Assembly: GCA_035946625.1 (NCBI GenBank)
Contig: DASYZE010000058.1
Span: forward strand, 124,001-188,000
Length of the DNA: 64,000 nucleotides
From: DASYXZ01 sp035946625
Lineage (GTDB): Bacteria > Acidobacteriota > Terriglobia > UBA7540
Direction: 5' to 3'
Within the stretch, counting starts at the first letter, position 1. Each line of letters starts with the position of its first letter. Shown here piece by piece: positions 17,866 through 26,932 of this stretch. A model generated the notes under the pieces. It was not told where the DNA came from. It did no database searches and saw only the letters and a list, made by a program, of their open reading frames with translations. The position numbers and the translations under genes were made by a program.

Positions 17866-18861
17866 TTACTTGGAGTACTCGGCGTATGCTTCCGCCAAGT
17901 GTGCCTGGCTCGGGTCGCCGTGATGAACCAGCACGCGGTAGCGAAAGGTGAGAGACTCGCCGGGCTGAATCGTGATGCTGCCGTCGCGCTTGGGGTCGTT
18001 GTAGTAGTCGTGCTCGGCGAAAGGATTCACCGCAAACAGGCCGTAGCCGCGCGCGTGCCAGTAAGTGGGGTGCTTGGGATTCGCCGGGTTGTCGAAGATG
18101 GTGATGCCCACGCTCTCGCCCTCCACTTCGCCGGAGTAATCCACCCAATCGGCCCGCTTGCCCCAAATCGCCGCTTCGCCGGCGGCGCCTTTTGAATTCA
18201 GCATGTGGCCGGGCGGCTCTTCCAGGGCCTTCACCAGGCGAATGGCGAAGGTGCCTTCTTTGGTGTCGCCCATCTTCAGCGCCGTCTGGCGCGCGTGAAT
18301 GGAAAACTCGCAATCGATGACGCGCGCGGTCTCATTGCCGTGAAACACGTAGCTCTGCGTTTCACCTCCCAGGGCCTTTCCGTCCGGCCCCACCAGATTG
18401 AACTGGGCGCGAATCGAGCCGGAGTCGGCCGCGCTTTTCATCTCCTCGAGCCGGGTGAGGACGGTGCGGCCCTTGGGCAAGTCTTCGCTCGGATAGAATT
18501 TACCTTTCACGGTTTGTTGCGCGCGCGTTGCCCTGCCCTCGCCCCAGAAGTCGATGCCGTTGATGTCGCCGTGGGCGAAAAACATGGCGCGTTGGTGCGG
18601 GTGATCGTGATCTTCCCCCGGAATATTCTTCACCATCGGCCAGCCGCGCGTCACGATGGTCCCTTGCGCGCTGCGCAGCGGGTGCAGGTAAGGCTTGGGG
18701 GCCTCCGCGCCGAAATAATAAGTGGTGAAAGGCTTGCCGCCGATGATTACTTGGATCTGGTCGCCGTGGCGGACGAGCTTGACAGGTTGATCGGCGCTCC
18801 GGAGCCATGGATTGAAACAGGTCAAAATAAGAATCAGTAAAATGACATTTCTCGGCTTCAC
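17866..18861 (-). CDS. Exported DUF6807 (PmoA-like) protein
   Basis: A 331-residue protein with a signal peptide (MKPRNVILLILILTCFNPWLRSA) and the beta-rich fold of the PmoA/DUF6807 family common in Planctomycetota, Acidobacteriota and Verrucomicrobiota. Conserved family features visible are YYFGAEAPKPYLHPL near residue 48, the histidine cluster EDHDHPHQRAMFFAHGD, and TYWHARGYGLFAVNPF near the end. The name PmoA is historical; no methane oxidation is implied. The product probably acts on a sugar derivative at the cell surface. It converges with the NYN gene. Confidence 0.8.
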   Translation of the reverse strand: MKPRNVILLILILTCFNPWLRSADQPVKLVRHGDQIQVIIGGKPFTTYYFGAEAPKPYLHPLRSAQGTIVTRGWPMVKNIPGEDHDHPHQRAMFFAHGDINGIDFWGEGRATRAQQTVKGKFYPSEDLPKGRTVLTRLEEMKSAADSGSIRAQFNLVGPDGKALGGETQSYVFHGNETARVIDCEFSIHARQTALKMGDTKEGTFAIRLVKALEEPPGHMLNSKGAAGEAAIWGKRADWVDYSGEVEGESVGITIFDNPANPKHPTYWHARGYGLFAVNPFAEHDYYNDPKRDGSITIQPGESLTFRYRVLVHHGDPSQAHLAEAYAEYSK

Positions 18862-19126
18862 AGGCCATCCCTCCGATCATCCAATTTTCAGGCGTATGGT
18901 ATCCCATATTCGAACCGGGAAAAAGTCTGATATTCCGTCAAGCGGTGATCGAAAAACTTGCTGACGTCCCTTCGCCAGCTTATGCAAGAGGCATGCGCCC
19001 GGTCCTCACTGGGCGTGCGCAAAATCCAAGTGATTGACTTTAAGCCAGCGCGAGATCCCTCGCCTCGCTCGGGACGGCATCCTGGTTCCTTTATTAATCA
19101 TCCCGGCATCGAATGGACAATCCAAA
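18862..19126. repeat. Intergenic region with degenerate palindromic repeat
   Basis: 265 nt without a supported gene. About 19050-19078 is a diverged copy of the internal arm of the MITE-like elements (GCGAGATCCC then CTCGCTCGGGA). About 18990-19020 holds an imperfect GCATGCGCCC / GGGCGTGCGC hairpin. Confidence 0.45.
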
Positions 19127-19828
19127 TCAATGGGGGGCGGCTTCGGATTTGGGCTTCTGAAAAATCAGGAAGAAGAAATGCTTGTGGGTGTCGGCGCTTA
19201 GAAAACCGGGCTCGCGGCGCAGAAAGAGAAACCCATTACGCGCCAAATCCTCGCGCACCAATGGCTCGGGAATACGATGGCCCTCCTGGTACTCGCTGCG
19301 CGGCTGGCCGGGCTCGGCCCGGTGGTCAATGATGGCCAGCAGTCCGTCCGGCTTGAGCGCTTTGTACATTCCGCGCAGCATGGCGTCATAATGTTTCATT
19401 TCGTGGTAAGCGTTCATTACCAGGATGGCATCCAGTTGTCCGGCAGGTAGAAACGGATCGTCCTCGGTTCCCTGAATCGGTTGAATTTGCCTCAGATGAT
19501 CCTGGTTGGCGCGAGCCTGAATTTTCTCGAGCACGGAGGGTTGAATGTCTTCGGCATATACTCTTCCCTGCGCGCCCACGCGCGCGGCAAAATGAAAAGT
19601 GAAATAGCCGCTGCCGCAACCCACGTCCGCCACCACGCTTCCGGCCTTGAGGCCCAGTTTGTCCATCACTTCTTCCGGCCGCTGCCAGGCATCCCGTTCG
19701 GCAAACCGCGCCTTGTCATCCTGGCCGGCCTGAAGTCGGAGCAGCCCCACCAGCGCCGCCGCCGACACCAGTGCCAGCGCGGCGCGGGACCAGGCTTTTC
19801 GTGTTGCGGTGTGGAAGGGTTGTGACAT
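19127..19828 (-). CDS. Exported or membrane-anchored class I SAM methyltransferase
   Basis: A Rossmann-fold methyltransferase of 233 residues. Motif I is VVADVGCGSGYFTF near residue 66, with an acidic residue after strand 2 (AEDIQPSVLEK) and motif IV-like LDAILVMNAYHEM. The N-terminus carries a hydrophobic segment (AALALVSAAALVGLLRLQAG) that would anchor or export it, which is odd for an SAM enzyme yet common among such proteins in this phylum. The substrate is unknown. It diverges from a small zinc-ribbon-like gene about 145 nt away. Confidence 0.8.
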   Translation of the reverse strand: MSQPFHTATRKAWSRAALALVSAAALVGLLRLQAGQDDKARFAERDAWQRPEEVMDKLGLKAGSVVADVGCGSGYFTFHFAARVGAQGRVYAEDIQPSVLEKIQARANQDHLRQIQPIQGTEDDPFLPAGQLDAILVMNAYHEMKHYDAMLRGMYKALKPDGLLAIIDHRAEPGQPRSEYQEGHRIPEPLVREDLARNGFLFLRREPGFLSADTHKHFFFLIFQKPKSEAAPH

Positions 19829-19973
19829 CGAGTCTGATTCTATCAGATTTACCCGTGCCGGGCTTTACCCCAATGCCCACCATTCGGTTATACTAAGGTG
19901 AGTTCCGCGGGTTTCGCGCTGCCGTTGGGACCGGCCTCAGGCTTGCCGCTGCTGCGGGGAGAGGTTCCTGGCC

Positions 19974-20276
19974 ATGTCTCGCGACCACATCATCGAGTTA
20001 ACCTGCCCCTGCTGCGGGGCAACATTGACCGTGGACGGTGAACTGGGCAGGGTGATCGCCCACCAGCCGCCGCCCAAGGCATCCCACGCACCTGATTTCG
20101 GCCGCGCCAGCGAGCTTCTGGAAAAAGAGAAGGCAAGGCGTGAGTCCATCTTTAACCAGAGCGCGGAGGATGAAAAAGTAAAATCGAGAGTGCTGGAGCG
20201 AAAATTCGAAGAGGCCCTCAAGAAAACCAAGGATGAGCCGATCACCCGCCCCATGCGGGATATTGACCTGGACTGA
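19974..20276 (+). CDS. Small conserved protein with a CPCC motif
   Basis: A 100-residue cytoplasmic protein. The N-terminus has ELTCPCCGATLTVDGELG, a single C-X-C-C knuckle on a beta-hairpin that could bind a metal. The rest is a charged helix (ASELLEKEKARRESIFNQ onward) ending in a short acidic tail. A GGGAGAGG site precedes ATG 19974. The family is not recognised. It lies about 200 nt upstream of the EF-G-like gene, on the same strand. Confidence 0.65.
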   Translation: MSRDHIIELTCPCCGATLTVDGELGRVIAHQPPPKASHAPDFGRASELLEKEKARRESIFNQSAEDEKVKSRVLERKFEEALKKTKDEPITRPMRDIDLD

Positions 20277-20480
20277 GACCTGAGCGGCAGAAACAAATAT
20301 GCTCCCGCAGGCATGGCACGGGAATGACTTCTCTTTGAAGTATCCATTTCTGGCAATTGAAACCCTTACCTCATTGCCAATCGCTTTGAACCGCTGTGAA
20401 AAATTATGTTAGGATGGCGGTTTGCCTTACAGGGGATTTCGCTCTTTGTGCATCGACCCCAGATACCATAGGAGCTGCGA

Positions 20481-22583
20481 GTGAAAATTTACGAAGGCAA
20501 CAACGTTCGCAACGTCGCGCTGGTGGGCCACGGCCACTCCGGCAAGACACAATTGGTCTCGTCGCTGCTTTTTGCGGCGGGCATGGTGAACCGCCTGGGC
20601 AAAGTGGACGACGGCACCTCCATTACGGACTTCGACGAAGAGGAAATTCAGCGCAAGTTTACCATCAGTGCGTCGCTCGCCTACGCGGAGTGGGGCAAAA
20701 CCAAAATCAATTTCATTGATACGCCCGGCTACAACATTTTTCTGCATGAGGCGCAGTCCGCGCTGGCCGCCGCCGACGCCGTGCTGGTGGTGGTGCACGG
20801 AGTGTCGGGCGTCGAAGTACAAACCGAGAAAACGTGGGGCTATGGCGAAAAATTCGGGCTGCCGCGCGTGTTGGTGGTGAATCAATTGGACCGCGAGCGC
20901 TCCAGCCTGGAGCGCACCCTGGAATCGTTGCGCGGCTCTTTCGGCAGGCCGGTGATTCCGGTGCAGCTTCCTATCGGCGAAGAAAAAAACTTTCGCGGCA
21001 TCATCGACCTGGTCAACATGAAGGCCTATCTCTACGAACCCAACGGCTCGGGCAAGAGCAAAGAGGCTGACATTCCCTCCGAGCTTTCCGCCCCGGCCAC
21101 CGCGGCGCACGAAGCGCTGGTGGAAATGGTGGCCGAAGGCAACGACGCGCTGATGGAAGAGTTTTTCGAGAAGGGCACCATCCCGGTGGAGGATCTGGTT
21201 CCGGGATTAAAGCAGGCCATTTCTGAAAAGCGCATTTTCCCGGTGGTGCTGTGCGCCGGACTTCACGAAATCGGTTCGGAAAATTTATTGAACTTCATCG
21301 CCGACTATTTGCCCTCGCCCGTCGAGCGCAAGGAAGTGGAAGGCTTGGACCATGAGGGGGGTAATGCCGTCAAACGCCCGATTGCCGACAGCCAGCCCGT
21401 TTCCGCTTTCGTATTCAAAACGGTTGCAGACGCCTTCGCCGGCCGCGTCAGCTACTTCAAAGTGATGTCGGGAGTTCTGAAGAACGAAGCCAACCTCGCC
21501 AATATGAATCGCGGCGGTGGCGAGCGCCTCTCACACATCGCGGTGATTCAGGGCAAAACCCAGACGCCGGTGGCCGAATTGCACGCGGGCGACATTGGCG
21601 TGGTGGCGAAACTCAAAGACACTTTGACGGGTGACACCCTGGGCGACAAGCCTGCTCCCATTATCTATCCCAAGGTGAAACTGCCCGAGCCTTCCATCTC
21701 CTTCGCCGTGGAGCCCAAGTCGCGCAACGATGAGGACAAACTCGCCACCGCTATCCACCGCTTGATCGAGGAAGACACCTTGCTGCGCTTCTCGCGCGAC
21801 GCGCAGACCAAAGAGTTCCTGGTTTCGGGTTCCGGCCAGCAGCATGTGGAAGTGGCCGTCTCAAAACTGAAGCGGCGATTCAACGTGGAAGTGACTTTGA
21901 AGGCGCCGAAAATTCCCTACCTCGAAACCATTCGCGCCAAGGCGGACGCCCAGGGCAAACACAAGAAACAGACCGGCGGCCATGGGCAGTACGGCGACTG
22001 CAAAATCAAGATGGAACCTTTGGTGCGAGGTTCAGGGTTCGAGTTTGTGAACGACATCTTTGGCGGCGCCGTGCCCCGGAATTTTATTCCGGCCATAGAA
22101 AAAGGGATTGTGGAAGCTGCCGCGCGCGGATATCTCGCGGGCTACCCAGTGGTTGATTTTCGCGTGATCCTCTACGACGGATCCTATCACGACGTCGATT
22201 CCTCGGAAATGGCGTTCAAGCTCGCGGGGTCAAAAGCTTTCAAGGGATGCATGGCGCAGGCCAGGCCCTGCTTGCTCGAACCCATCTATAACGTCGAAAT
22301 CACCGTGCCGGAGAATTATTCGGGCGACATTATGGGCAACCTGAATGGACGCCGCGGGCGAATTCAGGGCATGGACTCAAAAGGCGGCTCGACGATCATC
22401 AAGGCCCAGGTGCCGCTGGCAGACATGCTGACCTACGCCTCCGACCTGACCTCCATGACCCAGGGCCGCGGAACATACGCAATGGAGTTCTCCCACTACG
22501 ATCTCGTCCCCCAACCGGTCACGGACAAAATTGTGTCCGCCGCCCGCGCCGCCGGTCACGGGAAGGAAGAAGAGGAGGAATAG
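20481..22583 (+). CDS. Elongation factor G-like translational GTPase (EF-G2 type)
   Basis: A five-domain EF-G homologue of 700 residues. The GTPase domain has G1 GHGHSGKT, G3 DTPGYN, and G4 as NQLD in place of the usual NKxD. Domains II-V follow, including TGGHGQYGDCKIKMEPL in domain IV and GDIMGNLNGRRGRIQGM in domain V. It starts at GTG 20481 with AGGAG about seven bases upstream. It is not linked to rpsL/rpsG/tuf, so it is probably a second, specialised EF-G (recycling, stress or ribosome rescue) and not the housekeeping one. The tail EEEEE is short and acidic. Confidence 0.88.
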   Translation: MKIYEGNNVRNVALVGHGHSGKTQLVSSLLFAAGMVNRLGKVDDGTSITDFDEEEIQRKFTISASLAYAEWGKTKINFIDTPGYNIFLHEAQSALAAADAVLVVVHGVSGVEVQTEKTWGYGEKFGLPRVLVVNQLDRERSSLERTLESLRGSFGRPVIPVQLPIGEEKNFRGIIDLVNMKAYLYEPNGSGKSKEADIPSELSAPATAAHEALVEMVAEGNDALMEEFFEKGTIPVEDLVPGLKQAISEKRIFPVVLCAGLHEIGSENLLNFIADYLPSPVERKEVEGLDHEGGNAVKRPIADSQPVSAFVFKTVADAFAGRVSYFKVMSGVLKNEANLANMNRGGGERLSHIAVIQGKTQTPVAELHAGDIGVVAKLKDTLTGDTLGDKPAPIIYPKVKLPEPSISFAVEPKSRNDEDKLATAIHRLIEEDTLLRFSRDAQTKEFLVSGSGQQHVEVAVSKLKRRFNVEVTLKAPKIPYLETIRAKADAQGKHKKQTGGHGQYGDCKIKMEPLVRGSGFEFVNDIFGGAVPRNFIPAIEKGIVEAAARGYLAGYPVVDFRVILYDGSYHDVDSSEMAFKLAGSKAFKGCMAQARPCLLEPIYNVEITVPENYSGDIMGNLNGRRGRIQGMDSKGGSTIIKAQVPLADMLTYASDLTSMTQGRGTYAMEFSHYDLVPQPVTDKIVSAARAAGHGKEEEEE

Positions 22584-22673
22584 AAGGCTGGCTCTCACCC
22601 TCTGGTTCCCAGCAAGGCAGTCCAGTGCGAAAGCAGAGCTACCCTTTGGCTTTCTTCGTGTTAACATATTGCT

Positions 22674-22895
22674 ATGGTAGCGATCCGGTTCAAAACCCCT
22701 GAGGAACGGGCCAGTGGGTTTATGCTGCTGGCACGGCAAGGAAGGGTGCGCACGCTGCGAGGGGAAGTCTACGTTTGCAATGAAAGTCATCTCGTTGCGT
22801 TGGACGACCGAAAGATCCACTACGAGCGAATTCCTCTCCCGGTGAATGCGAATGAAGTCGACGCGCTACGAAATACTCCTACCACTGTGCTATAA
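22674..22895 (+). CDS. Small conserved protein, first of an overlapping pair
   Basis: A 73-residue protein of unknown function. The sequence IRFKTPEERASGFMLLARQGRVRTLRGEVYVC is dense in conserved-looking residues and folds plausibly as helix-strand-strand. It overlaps the next gene by 44 nt in another frame. I recall similar pairs in other phyla as hypothetical proteins. A toxin-antitoxin or regulatory pair is possible but not shown. Confidence 0.6.
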   Translation: MVAIRFKTPEERASGFMLLARQGRVRTLRGEVYVCNESHLVALDDRKIHYERIPLPVNANEVDALRNTPTTVL

Positions 22896-23166
22896 CGACG
22901 GACGGGCCATCGAGGCGCAAAAATTCGATCAAACCAATTTGGAGCGGATTGAGAGATTTTCGGCCACTACGACAGACCTGACCCAAGCATTGGGCACGTG
23001 GCTTTACCGCGGAACAGTTTTCGAAGACCGACTGCTGAGAATAATCATCGACGTTCCGGCTTCGGCCTCCGCCAACGATTTCTTCCGCCGTTATAAGGAA
23101 ACTCTCAAGACCCGCTTCGAGCAAATTGATATCTGGATCAGCTGCCATGAAATTGAAATTTTGTAA
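22852..23166 (+). CDS. Small conserved protein, second of an overlapping pair
   Basis: A 104-residue protein. It begins MKSTRYEILLPLCYNDGRAIEAQKF and ends FFRRYKETLKTRFEQIDIWISCHEIEIL, a mixed alpha/beta pattern with a ferredoxin-like feel. ATG 22852 is chosen over ATG 22846 by similarity to the usual MK-start of such proteins. The start lies inside the upstream gene and the end overlaps the nucleoside hydrolase gene by 20 nt, so the three are likely co-transcribed. Function is unknown. Confidence 0.6.
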   Translation: MKSTRYEILLPLCYNDGRAIEAQKFDQTNLERIERFSATTTDLTQALGTWLYRGTVFEDRLLRIIIDVPASASANDFFRRYKETLKTRFEQIDIWISCHEIEIL

Positions 23167-24109
23167 TCGGCCGCGAATCCCGGCGCGGAGATTCCTCATT
23201 CTGATCGCCTCATTCTTGCTGGGGACAATCATTTGCCAGGCCGCGCCACCGCCCCAACAGAAAATCCCGATTCTACTCGACACCGACATTGGCAGCGACA
23301 TTGACGACGCTTTCGCCGTGGCGCTTATTCTGCGCAGCCCGGAACTCGATTTGCTGGGCGTGACCACGGTAAGCGGCGACACCCAGGCGCGTGCCCGACT
23401 GGCGGCGAAGATGCTTTGGGAAGCGGGACGGCGCAAGATTCCCGTGGCGGCGGGCGAGCCGGGCAAGCCGTTGCCGATCGAACAGACGCGCTGGGCGGAT
23501 GGATTCAAGAGCGAGCAATTGGTGAGGCAAAGCGCGGTTGATTTCCTCAAAAGTCGAATTGAAAAACGACCAGGACAATTAACCATCGTCGCCATCGGGC
23601 CACTCACCAATATTGGGGCGCTGCTGCGAAAAGATCCGGCCATTGCCAAAAAAATCAAGCGCATCGTGCTGATGGGCGGCTCCATCGCCTGGACCTATTC
23701 CGGCGCGGGCCAGCCGGTGGCTGAGTACAACATCAAAATGGATGCTGCTGCAGCGCAAATTGTATTCTCTTCCGGCGCTCCCATCCTGATGGCGCCGCTG
23801 GACGTCACGGCCATGCTGCAACTGAGTCCAGAGGACATGCACCGAATTTTCACCCAACTCACACCGACCACCAATGCCCTCACCTTGCTCTACCACTTAT
23901 GGGGCCACGCCACTCCCACTCTCTTTGATCCAATGGCGGTAGCTCTGGTAATCGATCCCACTCTTTGTTTATTGCAGTCCCAGGCTATAGAGGTCGACTC
24001 CAATGGGTTCACTCGCGTGGTGGAAGGAAAACCACCTAACGTAACGGTTGCGCTTAAAACTGTTGCGGGGCGTTTCATGCAATTCTATTTACACCGCGTC
24101 GCGCCTTAA
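23147..24109 (+). CDS. Exported inosine-uridine-type nucleoside hydrolase
   Basis: Cleaves the N-glycosidic bond of ribonucleosides to base plus ribose. The calcium-binding N-terminal motif is present as LLDTDIGSDIDDAFAV, with the family core TIVAIGPLTNIGALL, then VLMGGSI, and the C-terminal FDPMAVA. A signal peptide (RRFLILIASFLLGTIICQA) puts it in the periplasm, where it would scavenge nucleosides. ATG 23147 is chosen because it begins the signal sequence; an ATG at 23126 is also in frame. It overlaps the preceding small gene by 20 nt. Confidence 0.88.
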   Translation: MKLKFCNRPRIPARRFLILIASFLLGTIICQAAPPPQQKIPILLDTDIGSDIDDAFAVALILRSPELDLLGVTTVSGDTQARARLAAKMLWEAGRRKIPVAAGEPGKPLPIEQTRWADGFKSEQLVRQSAVDFLKSRIEKRPGQLTIVAIGPLTNIGALLRKDPAIAKKIKRIVLMGGSIAWTYSGAGQPVAEYNIKMDAAAAQIVFSSGAPILMAPLDVTAMLQLSPEDMHRIFTQLTPTTNALTLLYHLWGHATPTLFDPMAVALVIDPTLCLLQSQAIEVDSNGFTRVVEGKPPNVTVALKTVAGRFMQFYLHRVAP

Positions 24110-24185
24110 TTCCTCTGGATGGCGCGGTTTCTGATGCGGATTTGAGAAGGAAAGTTACTTCACGAACAAATATCCCCTCACCCGT

Positions 24186-24226
24186 CCGTCGGCTGACGGA
24201 CACCCTCTCCCCCAAGGGGGCGAGGG
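24186..24226. terminator. Paired hairpins between convergent genes
   Basis: CCGTC-GGCT-GACGG (24186-24199) is followed by CCCTCTCCCCC-AA-GGGGGCGAGGG (24203-24226). The second is an almost perfect 11-bp stem. It lies between a plus-strand hydrolase gene and a minus-strand peptidase gene and may stop transcription both ways, though it has no T tract. The text also looks like a dispersed repeat. Confidence 0.5.
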
Positions 24227-24274
24227 TAATGTTCAAGATAAAATTCTGTCCTCAAAACCCCGGGTTTGATACCT

Positions 24275-25684
24275 TCACTTGTACGCAGCGAGTTTTTCTT
24301 CAATCCGGTCGTGAATCCAGTGCGGGTCCCACCACTCGGTGGGGTTCACGGGGATGCCGTCCAGCAACACGGTGAAGTGCAAATGATCGCCGCCCGCCAG
24401 ACCGGTCTCACCGCTGTGGCCAATCACCTGCCCGCGCTTTACCGCTTCACCTTCCTTAACTTCGATTGAACTCATGTGCCCATAGAGGGTCTGCAACCCG
24501 CACCCGTGATCGATGATCACCGCGTTGCCATAAATTCCGAAGAAGCCGGCGTGGACCACCACTCCATCGTTCGCCGCCTGGATGGGCATGTGCTGGAGGC
24601 CGGCGAGGTCGAACCCGAGGTGGGTTTGATGATCCACCACCTGACCGTTATAAACATAGGTCCGGTAGTCGGCGAACGAGGCCTCCACCTTGGAGGGCAA
24701 TTCGATGAAGGGCTGCGTCCACAAAAAGTGCGGTGCTGTCTTCTTGGAAAAATCCACCAGTTGTTGAGCTTCGACTTCACGGAGGTGGCCATTTTCCTGG
24801 AGGAAATTTTTCAGCAGGCTTCCTTGGTCGGTCAGCTCCGGCGTTTGGCTCATGATGGCGGGCACAACCCGGTTCAAGAAATCGTCCGTTAAATTGATGG
24901 TATCCGAATGGAACTTCTTCGGGAAAACTTCATAAGTGAATGGGCTGACCGTCTCATTGCCGGCGTCGTCCCGCGCCACGATGTGGGCCGGCGTTTTGGG
25001 GTCCACGTTGTAGGCATAGGCGAACAGGCACAGGCGCGTATCCGGAAGCGATTCCTTCACCGGCCAGCTGGGAAAGTAACTTTGTCCCACTTGCACCCCG
25101 GATTCGGCGGCGCCGGAGGAGACATTGAAGACTACCAGCTCCGCGCCGCCCTGGTTGACGTAGTGTTTGGAACTAAGAACTTCGATCTGCGGCGGAGTGA
25201 AACGCACGGGAAGTTCCAGCGTTGATTGGGACCGGCCGCCGCGGAAGAACCGGCCCCAGGCATTGTTGGTGGCGGTAACGACGAGGGTGGCCCGCCCTTC
25301 CTTCAACGCGGGAATTTCACGGCGGCCCACGTGGGCCATGATGCTCCAGCTATTTTCCCCAGGCGAAGCCCAGAATTTCCAGGTTGAAGGCGGCTCGCCG
25401 AAAACCGTTTCCATGAAAGGCACCGGGAATGAGCGGCCGTCCTGTCGCAATTCAATCTGAACTCTCTTGATGGCGTAGCGATCGTCGCGGACCTCAATCT
25501 GAACCGGGGTGTGCGCTCCGATACCCTTCAAGTGTCCGGTGAATTGGATGATCGGCGCCGGATTGCTGATGACTCTCCAGCCCACGGTCAGAATGATGGC
25601 CAATAAAATGACAATGGCAACCACCAGACTGGTTCGCATTCCTGCTTCTGAAGAGCGGGAAGGCATTCGAGACAATTTGGACAA
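24275..25684 (-). CDS. Membrane-anchored M23-family metallopeptidase
   Basis: A lysostaphin-type endopeptidase of 469 residues acting on peptidoglycan cross-links. One N-terminal transmembrane helix (SLVVAIVILLAIILTVGW) is followed by about 300 residues of beta-rich periplasmic domain, then the LytM domain. The zinc ligands are visible: His and Asp in THLGFDLAG and the H-X-H pair in GDHLHFTV. TTG 25684 is the likely start, since AGGAGG lies seven bases upstream; ATG 25666 is a weaker option. It is intact, so it may be active and not only a scaffold. The K+ channel gene follows on the same strand upstream. Confidence 0.85.
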   Translation of the reverse strand: MSKLSRMPSRSSEAGMRTSLVVAIVILLAIILTVGWRVISNPAPIIQFTGHLKGIGAHTPVQIEVRDDRYAIKRVQIELRQDGRSFPVPFMETVFGEPPSTWKFWASPGENSWSIMAHVGRREIPALKEGRATLVVTATNNAWGRFFRGGRSQSTLELPVRFTPPQIEVLSSKHYVNQGGAELVVFNVSSGAAESGVQVGQSYFPSWPVKESLPDTRLCLFAYAYNVDPKTPAHIVARDDAGNETVSPFTYEVFPKKFHSDTINLTDDFLNRVVPAIMSQTPELTDQGSLLKNFLQENGHLREVEAQQLVDFSKKTAPHFLWTQPFIELPSKVEASFADYRTYVYNGQVVDHQTHLGFDLAGLQHMPIQAANDGVVVHAGFFGIYGNAVIIDHGCGLQTLYGHMSSIEVKEGEAVKRGQVIGHSGETGLAGGDHLHFTVLLDGIPVNPTEWWDPHWIHDRIEEKLAAYK

Positions 25685-25788
25685 TCGTGGTCCTCCTGGG
25701 TGTATTTAAAAATTCCATTTGATGTGATGCGAAATCTCCCGGCATCGAACGGCACTCCGGGCACTGCCCGACGCACCAGCGCCCGCGC

Positions 25789-26823
25789 TCAAGCATTGGG
25801 GGGAGGAATGTTGATGCCGGCGGATTCGCGCGCCTTCCAAATCATGTCCACGTCGCCCATCACCAGCAGCACATCGCCCACCACCAGGGGCGAGCTGCCG
25901 CGAGGGTTGTAAACGGTCTTTCCGTCAGCCTTGCGGAGGGCAAGCGCCAGCAATTCAAAGCGCTTGTGGATTTCGGTTTCGTGAATGGTCTTTCCCGCCC
26001 AGGGCGACTCTGAGCCGATGATAATTTCTTCCACCCGCAGGGTCTTGGACTCTTCTTTCAGCATCATGTCCAGGAAGCCGACCACGTGCGGCCGCACCAG
26101 CTCGGAGGCCAGGCGCAAGCCGCCAATGGTGTTGGGTGACACCGCGGTGTTGGCGCCGGCGCGGATCAGCTTGCCCGCCATCCTGGCCTCGGCGCAGCGC
26201 GCCACAATCCGAACGGTGGGGTTCATCTGGCGCGCCGTGACCGTTACCAGAAGGTTATCCTTGTCCTCCGGCAGGACGGAAGCCAGGCCGCGCGCGCAAG
26301 CCAGTCCCGCGGTGCTCAAAACATCCTCGTCCGCCGCATCGCCCTTGAGCACGGGAAATTCGCCCAGTTGCTGAATCTTTTCCAGGTGCTCCCCGGCCTG
26401 GTCGATCACCACGAAGCTGTTCCTGGTTTTCAGCAGCTCCTGCGCCACGTGGTGGCCCACCTCGCCCGCCCCACAAATGATGAAATGGTCCCTCAAGTCC
26501 CGAATTTGTTTCAGCATCTTGCGTCTCCGAAAAAGATCGTTGAGTTGTCCTTCCACGATGAACGCGGTGAAGGCGGAAAAAACGTAAAGCATGATGCCAA
26601 TGCCGAACAAGATGACGAACATGTTGAAAATGCGCAGGGAAACGTTGTGGCTCGTATCCACCACCTCGGTATAACCCACGGAGGATATGGTGACCACGGC
26701 CATATAAATTGCGTCGAGGTTGGTGACGTCAGGCCCGCCGAAAAAACGATACCCGGCCGCCGCCACCAGCAACATGGACAGCAGCAGGAAAACAGTGAAG
26801 GCTATCCGCCGTCGAAGATCCAT
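25789..26823 (-). CDS. Potassium channel with RCK (TrkA-N/TrkA-C) domain
   Basis: A two-transmembrane K+ channel fused to a cytosolic regulator, 344 residues. TM1 is TVFLLLSMLLVAAAGYRFF and TM2 is IFNMFVILFGIGIMLYVFSAFTA. The filter reads TISSVGYTE, where the usual GYG is GYT. The RCK domain starts at HFIICGAGEVGHHVAQEL, a dinucleotide or ligand-binding Rossmann fold, and a TrkA-C domain (LRVEEIIIGSESPWAGKTI) ends the protein. ATG 26823 is taken as start because TM1 begins at once; the frame is open to 26889. It reads in the same direction as the peptidase, about 100 nt apart. Confidence 0.82.
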   Translation of the reverse strand: MDLRRRIAFTVFLLLSMLLVAAAGYRFFGGPDVTNLDAIYMAVVTISSVGYTEVVDTSHNVSLRIFNMFVILFGIGIMLYVFSAFTAFIVEGQLNDLFRRRKMLKQIRDLRDHFIICGAGEVGHHVAQELLKTRNSFVVIDQAGEHLEKIQQLGEFPVLKGDAADEDVLSTAGLACARGLASVLPEDKDNLLVTVTARQMNPTVRIVARCAEARMAGKLIRAGANTAVSPNTIGGLRLASELVRPHVVGFLDMMLKEESKTLRVEEIIIGSESPWAGKTIHETEIHKRFELLALALRKADGKTVYNPRGSSPLVVGDVLLVMGDVDMIWKARESAGINIPPPNA

Positions 26824-26932
26824 AAGAAGAAGGCCCTGCCGGAGGCACGCCGTTCCCGGCCCGCAGAAAATCAATGGCCGTGCGCCCATCTTAGCACAGG
26901 CGGTGGCAGCCGCGGCTGGCCGGGCGGGAGGG

